A stretch of 13,817 nt of DNA from Cytidiella melzeri (Eukaryota > Basidiomycota > Agaricomycetes > Polyporales > Irpicaceae), in contig JABYQR010000649.1 in the NCBI GenBank assembly GCA_022592445.1, positions 1-13,817 of the forward strand, read 5' to 3'. Positions 1 to 6,846 of the stretch are shown piece after piece (the stretch's first letter is position 1; every line of letters starts with the position of its first letter). Both the position numbers and the translations under genes were made by a program. The notes beneath the pieces are model-generated. The model was not told where the DNA came from, searched no databases, and worked only from the letters and a program-made list of their open reading frames with translations.

Positions 1-255
1 ACTCCTGCTTAGATAGCAACTAATGGTGATGAAACTTTGTGGAACAATCAGATGCAGTGCCTGCTGTTGATGCAACCACGTACTTATGATGTCTGAACTG
101 CCTCACCCCTATGTGAACCGCTACAGGCTGTATTGTGATTGTAACTCCTGTTTATGATTGTAACTCCTGTTTAGAGAGCAAATAATGGTGTTTTTTGACC
201 ATAATTTGACATCTTGTGCCAGCAAGGGTGGAGTTTGAATCTAAGTCTGAGTAAC
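1..255. repeat. Outer block with ~140-bp units in reverse orientation
   Basis: Positions 1-170 read as the reverse complement of the tandem unit found at 850-1815: they contain actcctgcttag, a gatgtctgaactgcctcacc motif near 88 and a second tgtaactcctgttt near 140. Positions 171-255 are a diverged reverse copy of 630-740 (the stretch matching caaactcca...ctggcaaa...gtcaaatt). This block is therefore inverted relative to the left arm that follows it, and it continues off the window edge. No gene is visible here; the reading frame on the minus strand is a by-product of the repeat. Confidence 0.6.
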
Positions 256-2470
256 TTTTTACAATTCCTGAAGAATGAAGAAGAATTGTTGCAGTGTGCT
301 CCAGCACATTGATGCCTTTTCAGATGTGACCTTTTTGTCCCCCAAAGTGTGGGAACTTGATGGCACAATACAGACAGTAACAGTGTCAATAACAAAACAA
401 TGAATACAGGTGATGGCATCACACTGGCCTTGTTATCAGCCCTTTATAACTGTGTATCAGATCACTTTTGTGATCAAAATGCACTTTTTAATTTTTACAA
501 GCTGCATATGGGTACAAATCTGTACATATAATACACCATTGGATAGCCCTATCTTGTGACAACAACCTTGTACAAATATCCTGTCAATTAAAGTGGGATT
601 GAGCAAGTTATGGCCAGTCTGCTGAAAAAAGGCATCCAGACTCAGATTCAAACTCCACTCCTGCTGGCAAATGATGTCAAATTCTGGTCAGGTACATGTG
701 CAGCAATCTACAGACATGGCTTGCTCTTTGAACAAGGAATACAATTAGAAGACATGCCACACATAGTATTGCCTTTGAGCAAGAATTACCAGTACTTTGG
801 AAGCTAACTACAAATTCACAACCCCTACATTCTTGGACAATGTAAATTTTTGGCTGCATTGGTAGTGAGTACTGTATCTGATTGTTCCACAAACTTTCAC
901 AACTGTTAGTTGGTTTCTAAGCAGGAGTTAAAATCAGAACACAGCCTGTGGCAGTTCCAATGGAGGTGAGGCAGTTCAGAAATCAACAGTACATGGTTGC
1001 ATCAGAAGCAAGCACTGTGTCGGATTGTTCTACAAAGTTTCACAACCATTAATTGCTCTCTAAGGAGGAGTTACAAGCAGAACACAGCCTGTGGAAGTTC
1101 TAGTGGGGCTGATACAGTTTAGACATCAACTGTACATGGTCACATCAGCATAGAGCACTGCCTTTGATTCTTCCATACAGTTTCACAACCAGCAGTTTCT
1201 CCACAAGTAGGAGATACAATCAGAACACAGCCTTTGACAGCTCTAATGGGGGTGAGGTAGCGCAGATATCAGCCTGACGTGGTTTTATCAGCAGCCAGCG
1301 CTGCATTCAATTGGTCCACTAAGTTTCACAACCACTACTTTCTGAGCAAGAGTTACAACTGTGGCAGTTCCAATGGGGGTGAGGCAGTTCAGACATCAAC
1401 AGTGCATGGTTGCATTGGCAGCAAGCACTGCATTCAATTGGTCACAAGGTTTCACAAACACTTCTCCCTAAGCAGGAGTTACAATCAGAACACAGTCTGT
1501 GGCAGTTCCAATAGGGGTGATGCAGCTCAGACTGTGGTTGCATCAGCAGCAACCACTGCATCAGATTGTTCCACAAAGTTTCACAACCATTAGTTGCTCT
1601 CTAAGGAGGAGTTACAATCACAACACAGCCTGTGGCAGTTCTAGTGGGGCTGATGCAGTTCAGACATCAACAGGACGTGGTTGCATCACCATATAGCACT
1701 GCCTTTGATTCTTCCATACAGTTTCACAACCACCAGTTGCTCTATAAGCAGGAGTTACAGTCAGAACACAGCCTGTGGCAGCTCCAATGGGGGTGAGGCA
1801 GTGCAGACATCAACAGGACACATGTGACATGTTCTGACATCCTCAAGCCCCTTATTCCTGAAGCAAGTAATTTTCTAGAATCAGCAGTGAACACTGCACA
1901 AGATTAATGACAAGATAGATGGAGCTCCTTGCTACCATTGGTGACTACCTTCATCAATGTATGGCTCCTGTTCCTGCAACCAAATTTATCAATTGTAGTA
2001 CAGTCACTTTATCCCAGATCAAGTTGCCTATCAAAGGTGTCACCAATAGCAAATGCCTGGAGTACAGTCAATATTGATGACCAGATGGCTTGGCAAGGTC
2101 CTTACCAGGAACAGAATTGTTTACCGAGGTTCCTTGTGATAACAAAGTCACAGGTGCAATTAACTATTTCATGCTATATGCTTTATACAGTTTGCTATCA
2201 ATAACAAAATCACTTGTAGCTCTGCTCCTGCAGTTTACCAAATTGTATCTAGATTATTTAACATAGTTCAACACCATCAAGAAGAAGACACATGTCAAAC
2301 AATCTTTATCTCCATGCTCTACTCCACAAACTTGTTTCAATTCTGTACTCACACCCATTGTTGCACTTCAAACAATACAGCATAGTCCCTCTTTTTTCAT
2401 GAATGATTGTGTGCTCCAGTGAAGACAAACCACCAACTCACTATACATTACTCATTGGAAAAGCTATTCC
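256..2470 (+). repeat. Left arm of a long inverted repeat
   Basis: This arm matches the reverse complement of 3834-5626 almost from end to end. Anchors seen by eye: acaattcctg at 261 pairs with caggaattgt at 5612; gtgctccagt at 2411 pairs with actggagcac at 3883; the 1929-2204 stretch pairs with 4094-4369. Order from outside in: a unique-looking block (256-610), a second block (610-850), tandem ~140-bp units (850-1815), then another unique-looking block (1820-2470). The arm is longer than its partner by about 420 bases, which three extra tandem units would explain. No transposase-like protein is encoded here. Confidence 0.8.
850..1815 (+). repeat. Tandem array of ~140-bp units (left arm, about 7 copies)
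   Basis: The motif around ggagttacaatcagaacaca recurs near 920, 1063, 1205, 1340, 1470, 1605 and 1748, a spacing of 130-143 bases. Each unit also carries a cagttcagacatcaacag-like segment, a gcatcagcagcaagcactg-like segment and a ttccacaaagtttcacaacc segment. Units differ by substitutions and small indels (the 1340 unit lacks the middle of the motif). Units near 45 codons give short repetitive reading frames, but the frame changes between units, so coding is unlikely. Confidence 0.8.
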
Positions 2471-3078
2471 CAACAAAGTTACTTGTTCAGTGTTGTATTT
2501 GCAGGGTTTTGATGCGCGCACTGGAGGGAGCTCGAAAATGAGGGAACACAATGTTATTAAGAAGATACGAAAATACACGGTTTTTATATTATTTTAGTAA
2601 AACGGATAAGACAAAAAGGGAGTATCCAAACGAGTATTCCGCGCGGAATGACGGAAAGGCAGGCGGCGGGAACAAGCAGTTGCAAACAAAAGAGGCGGAA
2701 AACCTAAAATAACAACATTCAGGCTTCTACCAGCACCAAGTTTACTTACAAATCTTGCTCAAAAAGTAATATTTCATTCAATCCTCAGGAATTGTACTTG
2801 CCGCTTGCCGGCCTTGCTAACGCTAGTTTGAGTGGACTGGCCATAACTTGCTCAGTTCCACTTCATTTGACAGGATGTTTGTACGAGGATCTTTACAAAA
2901 CATAGAGCTATCTGTGTTTTTTTGTACAGCTGTTCATTATGATTGACTTTTGTGGTGCTAATCATGGACTTTGCCCCTATCAGATGCTTCTTTGTCTCCT
3001 GTCACACAACTCCTTTGGAGGTTAATTGCATCTTGTGTTTCATTGCCAGACACTGCCTTGTTGTCATTCTCCTCGTAG
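2471..3078. other. Left part of the non-repeated centre; no gene seen
   Basis: This stretch lies between the left arm and the promoter of the secreted-protein gene. It holds a perfect 14-bp palindrome (attccgcgcggaat, 2636-2649). It also holds, at about 2835-2925, a third copy of the module containing cataacttgctca and gacaggatgtttgta, in the same orientation as the copy at about 5262-5345 in the right arm. Reading frames here are short and unconvincing. Confidence 0.5.
2835..2925 (+). repeat. Third copy of an arm module
   Basis: The stretch running gtggactggccataacttgc and on through gacaggatgtttgtac and agctatctg matches about 5262-5345 (plus) and, reversed, about 540-620 in the left arm. 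Copies differ at scattered positions. Its presence inside the supposedly unique centre shows that the module has spread independently of the arms. Confidence 0.65.
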
Positions 3079-3085
3079 TATATAG
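3079..3085 (+). promoter_or_regulatory. Candidate TATA box of the secreted-protein gene
   Basis: TATATAG, 366 bases upstream of the chosen ATG at 3451, is followed by pyrimidine-rich sequence (3086-3130) as is common around fungal transcription starts. The long leader would contain the intron proposed at 3344-3396 and possibly another (GTGAGT at 3139 to an AG near 3272). Confidence 0.4.
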
Positions 3086-3343
3086 CCCTCCAACCTGGCT
3101 CCCTTCTCCTCCATTGTGCTCTCTTCATCACGCCTGAAGTGAGTTTTTCCCTCATTGCTCTTGTGTTATGTTGCATGCTCATGTGCCCCTTACCTAATTA
3201 ACCCAACATTGTCTGTACTAGTAGGTTTATGACAGTGCATACATCCTCCCCTAAGTACCAACATCATCTCAGCTCGTCGTTAAATCAAACTGTAACCTAT
3301 CAAATTGCACTTTGACACACCTCTGTTTCTCCAACACCGAATG

Positions 3344-3396
3344 GTAAGTACAATTTTGTTCATGTTGCACTTACATTGAAGTTCTGACTTGCTCAG
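3344..3396 (+). other. Probable 5'-UTR intron
   Basis: GTAAGT at 3344-3349, a CTGAC branch-point-like motif at 3384-3388 and an AG at 3395-3396 give a 53-nt intron of typical fungal size. It lies entirely upstream of the ATG at 3451. An ATG directly abuts the 5' splice site (3341-3343); with splicing at 3396 it opens a three-codon upstream ORF, with alternative AGs at 3398 or 3401 a different, less credible frame. Confidence 0.45.
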
Positions 3397-3450
3397 AGCA
3401 GCTAGCCATCTCTCACCTTATCATATTGCCCTTTGCCATCAACTACTGTC

Positions 3451-3834
3451 ATGCAGTTCTCAGCATCTCTTGTTTCTCTTGTCATTTTGGTCACTGGTAC
3501 ATTTCATACAGTAGCTTTGGCTGCCACCCCACACAACATAAAAGAAATCCACACGCCATACAACTCTGCAAACCAGGAAAGCCAGGTGCACCCTGCAGCA
3601 ATGGAGATTTCCGCAGCCTTGGAAGAGCTGAATGGGTTCCGTGAAGACTACATGCAGTTTGAAGCAAGGGCGAATGATGCATGGAGTAGATATCTTAACT
3701 CTAATATATATACGGAGTCCATTATGGCGTATTCAGATCACACCTATTACAAAAGATTGATGAAGGAAACACTCGAGAAGATTGTGCCTATTCAAACTAG
3801 GCTCCATTTACTACAACCAGATGCTTTTTTTTAG
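3451..3834 (+). CDS. Small secreted protein, unknown function
   Basis: This 127-residue protein starts at the first ATG of its frame (MQFSASLVSLVILVTGTF); the frame is open six codons further upstream but contains no other ATG. Residues 1-24 form a signal peptide: a short start, a hydrophobic core LVSLVILVTG and a cleavage-type end VALA-AT. The mature part is about 100 residues, cysteine-free, hydrophilic, and probably helical (EISAALEELNGFREDYMQFE, then LMKETLEKIVPIQTRLHLL), so it should be exported rather than membrane-bound. I do not recognise the family; short secreted proteins of this build are common in plant-associated and wood-decay fungi, but an effector role is only a guess. The gene has its own TATA box and a leader intron upstream. 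It sits in the centre of the long inverted repeat, and its TAG stop ends exactly where the right arm begins, so its 3' UTR is repeat sequence. The frame is intact and no coding intron is needed. Confidence 0.7.
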   Translation: MQFSASLVSLVILVTGTFHTVALAATPHNIKEIHTPYNSANQESQVHPAAMEISAALEELNGFREDYMQFEARANDAWSRYLNSNIYTESIMAYSDHTYYKRLMKETLEKIVPIQTRLHLLQPDAFF

Positions 3835-5626
3835 GAATGGCTTCCTCATTGAGTAATGTATAGTAATTTGATTCTTTGTCTTTACTGGAGCACACAACCA
3901 TTCATGAAAGAAGAGGGACTGTGCTGTATTGTTTGAAGGTCAACAATGGGTGTGAGTACAAGAATAAAACAAGTTTGTGGAGTAGAGCATGGAGGTTGTT
4001 TGACAGGGGTCTTCCTCTTAATGGTGTGGAACTATGTGAAATAAAATAGATACAATTTGGTAAACTGCAGGAGCAGGGTTACAAGTGGTTATGTTATTGA
4101 TAGCAAATTGGACAAATCATATAGCATGAAAGAGTTAATTGCACCTGTGACTTTGTTACCACAAAGAACCTCGGAAAACAACTCTGTTCTTGGTAAGGAC
4201 GTTGCCAGGACATCTGGTCATGGATATTAACTGGATTACGGGCATTTGCTATTGGTGACACCTTTGATATGCAACTTGATCTGGAATCAAGTGACTGTAC
4301 TACAATTGATAAGTTTGGTTGCGGGAAAAGGAGCCATACATTGATGAAGGTAGTCACCAATGGTAGCAAGGGGTTTCATGTATCTTGTGGTTGATCTTGT
4401 GCAGTGTTCACTGCTGATTCTAGAAAGTTACTTGCTTCAGGAATAAGGGGCTTGAGGATGTCAGAACATGTCACATGTGTCCTGTTGATGTCTGAACTGC
4501 CTCACTCCCAATGGAATTGCCACAGGCTGTGTTCTGATTGTAACTCCTGCCTAAGGAGCAACTAATGGTTGTGAAACTTTGTGGAACAAACAAAAGCAGT
4601 GCTTGCTGCCGATGCAACCATTGCCTGTTGATGTCTGAGCTGCATCACCCCCATTGCAACCGCTACAGTTGTGACTCCTGCTTAGAAAGTAGTGGTTGTG
4701 AGAATTTGTGGACCAATTGACTGCAGCGCTGGCTGCTGATGAAACCATGTTCAGCTGAGGACTGCACTGCCTCACCCCCATTAGATCTGAGACAGGCTGT
4801 GTTCTGATTGTAACTCCTCCTTAGGGAGCAACTAATGGTTGTGAAACTTTGTGCAACAACCCAACACAGTGCTTGCTGCTGATGCAACCACATCCTGTTG
4901 ATGTCTGAACTGCCTCACCCCCATTGGAACTGCCACAGGCTGTGTTCTGATTGTAACTCCTGCTTGAAGAGCAACTAACAGTTGTGAAACTTTGTGGAAC
5001 AATCAGATACAGTACTCACTACTAATGCAGCCACAAATTTACATTGTCCAAGAATGTAGGGGTTGAGAATTTGTAGTTAGCTTCCAAAGTACTGGTAATT
5101 CTTGCTCAGAGCCAACACTATGTGTAGCATGTCTTCTAATCGTATTCCTTGTTCAGAGAGCAAGCAATGTCTGTGGATTTGCTGCATGTACCTGACCAGA
5201 ATTTGACATCATTTGCCAACAGGAGTGGAATTTGAATCTGAGGCTGGATGACTTTTTCAGTAGAGTGGTCATAACTTGCTCAATCCCACTTCAATTGACA
5301 GGATGTTTGTACCAGGATGTTGCCACAAGATAGGGCTATCCGATGGTGTATTATATGTACAGAATTTTACCCATGTGCAGTCTGTAAGAATCAAAACCTG
5401 CATTTCAATTGCAAAGGTAATCTGATACAAAGTTATAAAGGGCTAATAACAAGGCCAGCGTGATGCCATCAGCTGGATTCATTGTTTTGTGATCAACACT
5501 GTTACTGTCTGTAATCTGCCATGAAGTTCTCACACTTTGGGGCACAAAAAGGTCACATCTGAAAAAACATCAATGTGCTGGAGTGCACTGGAACAATTCT
5601 TCTTCATGCTTCAGGAATTGTAAAAG
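3834..5626 (-). repeat. Right arm of the long inverted repeat
   Basis: Reverse-complement partner of 256-2470. It carries about four ~140-bp units (4470-5045), against about seven on the left. Its inner end supplies the 3' UTR of the secreted-protein gene. Comparing the frame shared by the arms (1929-2204 and 4094-4369), I count about 19 amino-acid differences in 91, many non-conservative, which suggests neutral drift after duplication rather than selection on a protein. Confidence 0.8.
4470..5045 (-). repeat. Tandem array of ~140-bp units (right arm, about 4 copies)
   Basis: The reversed motif around ttctgattgtaactcctgc appears near 4526, 4666 (shortened), 4800 and 4940, a spacing of 134-140 bases. 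Each copy is followed by a gcaactaatggttgtgaaac segment. The order and sequence mirror the left array with fewer units. Confidence 0.8.
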
Positions 5627-5830
5627 CAGTTTACACACATTGCTGGCTCTCTGGGCAGATATTACAATCATGACACATGCCACAAGCATCATTTTCTCTG
5701 AGCAGAAATCACCAGTACTTTTGAAGCTGAGAAAACCACTGTGTCGTTCATCACAGGGTATTTTCGCTTGACATACAAGCGTGAAAATGCCCCTAACGAA
5801 CGATGATTTTGAGCAATTAATCAAGTTGTG
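5627..5830. repeat. Outer edge of the right arm with a reversed module and a stem-loop
   Basis: Positions 5645-5730 (gctctctgggcagatattac and on to cagtacttttgaagctgag) resemble 720-803 of the left arm in the same orientation, so they are inverted relative to the right arm's own copy at about 5090-5190. Similarity to repeats ends near 5740. The segment 5744-5803 is an imperfect palindrome with outer pairs TCGTTC/GAACGA, an inner stem GGGTATTTTC-GCTTG against CAAGCGTGAAAATGCCC, and a loop acata. It may mark the border of the mobile unit. Confidence 0.5.
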
Positions 5831-5951
5831 ACCCCCGAATGACGCGCGAAAACAACAGTAGAAGTTCGCACGATAGATTGCGCCTTTCGCCCGACAGATT
5901 CACCTGATGGACACGAGCGTGAATTCACCAGCTTTTCGAGCAATAAGTTAA

Positions 5952-6113
5952 CCCTGTTCCTTCAACAAATTATCTTGTGAATTTAGACAGGTAGCTATTG
6001 CAGGATATGGCCCAAAAGTCGGTCAGACCTTACGTGTCAATTCAGCAGTAAAGCAGGCAAAGCGAAAAGATAGGGTAGCGGACACGGACGACTCGGATAA
6101 CTTCACTACATGA
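5952..6113 (+). CDS. Possible 3'-terminal exon of a displaced gene
   Basis: An open frame without an ATG runs to a TGA at 6111-6113. Its downstream part reads like real protein: GYGPKVGQTLRVNSAVKQ, then a basic stretch KRKDR and an acidic end ADTDDSDNFTT. Candidate 3' splice sites precede it (AG at 5986, 5990 or 6003). No matching upstream exon is evident, and the inverted-repeat structure begins about 120 bases upstream. It may therefore be the stranded end of a gene whose front lies elsewhere. Length and composition alone do not prove coding, and I do not recognise a family. Confidence 0.22.
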   Translation, partial: PCSFNKLSCEFRQVAIAGYGPKVGQTLRVNSAVKQAKRKDRVADTDDSDNFTT

Positions 6114-6241
6114 CGTTGGAGTTGCGGTTGTCATCGGCCTGTCTAAAATATTGCATCTGTTTGCCGTAGCGACGATGTCACAGATTTTCAATGTTTCTAC
6201 AAGACTTGCCTTAACAGGCAACAGTATTATTGGAATATTTA

Positions 6242-6345
6242 AGCGCTTGTCAAGCGCTTATCCAGCGCTTATCCGGCGTCTATTTAGGCGCTTATCTGGC
6301 GCTTATCTGGCGCTTATCTGGCGCCTATTCCGGCGCTTATTCTCA
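6242..6345 (+). repeat. 11-12-bp tandem repeat, GGCGCTTATCT type
   Basis: About nine consecutive variants of ggcgcttatct run from 6242 (agcgcttgtca, agcgcttatcc and so on to ggcgcttattct). A looser gatgcgct series follows at about 6359-6400. It lies directly upstream of the LTR-like region and may be part of the same element's U3 or a separate minisatellite. Confidence 0.7.
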
Positions 6346-6427
6346 GTGCCTATCAATTGATGCGCTGATGCGCCATCTGTCTCTGATGCGCTGATGCGCT
6401 CCTTTCCTTATCTGTGTATCACATGAT

Positions 6428-6556
6428 GGAACTCTCTGGAACCTTGTGGAACATGCTGGAACTATGATGTCATAGTATAGAACATTCCATTAGATGATGT
6501 CATAGTTCTTAGAACCTTCTGGAAAAGTCTAGCCTTGTCTTAGAACAAGCTAGAAC
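6428..6556 (+). promoter_or_regulatory. Heat-shock-element-like array in the LTR
   Basis: GGAAC occurs at 6428, 6438, 6448 and 6458 with exact 10-base spacing, and imperfect TTC-like triplets lie between them. GAAcaTTC is at 6480-6487, GAAccTTCtgGAA (three alternating 5-base units) at 6512-6524, and GAA again at 6543 and 6553. This matches the nGAAnnTTCn pattern bound by heat-shock factor, but binding is only inferred. Confidence 0.4.
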
Positions 6557-6729
6557 AAGTCTAGGCTTGGAGCTGGGTCATGGGGTCAGGTCATGGGGAC
6601 AATTGCTATTGGTTGATTATTGAAGTGGCACCACTAGGGCATAGGGCATGCTTAGTAAGGTAGATTACTTTGCTTACTCATGTAGGTATTAGGGGTCTTA
6701 GGGTAGTACCTGGGGTCCTCCCCTTCATG

Positions 6730-6738
6730 TATATATAG
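6730..6738 (+). promoter_or_regulatory. TATA box of the LTR
   Basis: TATATATAG, with a 7-bp stem-loop (6747-6766) immediately downstream where transcription would start. Its position, about 130 bases from the proposed LTR end, fits a U3-R boundary. Confidence 0.5.
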
Positions 6739-6846
6739 AGGCACTCCTGAGGGCATATCCCCTCAGTCTTATCCACTCTGTTGATAAAGGACTACTCAGT
6801 ACTCCCCAGTACTTCGCTCACCACACCTCTCACACTCTATCTCACT

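Noticed and set aside
1279..1696. Repetitive ORFs in the ~140-bp tandem units
   Set aside because: The reading frame changes between units and the right array does not keep the same long frame; explained by repeat length near a multiple of three.
1929..2204. 91-codon frame also present in the right arm (4094-4369)
   Set aside because: It lacks an ATG (starts with TTG), and the two copies differ at about 19 of 91 residues, many non-conservative. This fits neutral duplication of non-coding repeat rather than a protein under selection.
3341..3644. Alternative start at ATG 3341 spliced into another frame
   Set aside because: It needs a less usual AG and gives a Cys/His-rich product without family character, whereas the frame from 3451 has a textbook signal peptide.
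1..5626. CRISPR-like array (regularly spaced repeats)
   Set aside because: The units are contiguous ~140-bp tandem repeats without unique spacers, in a eukaryotic setting.
6109..6113. CATGA as a target duplication with a second CATGA near 6933
   Set aside because: The enclosed segment would not start with TG or end with CA, and a 5-base match over this span is likely by chance.
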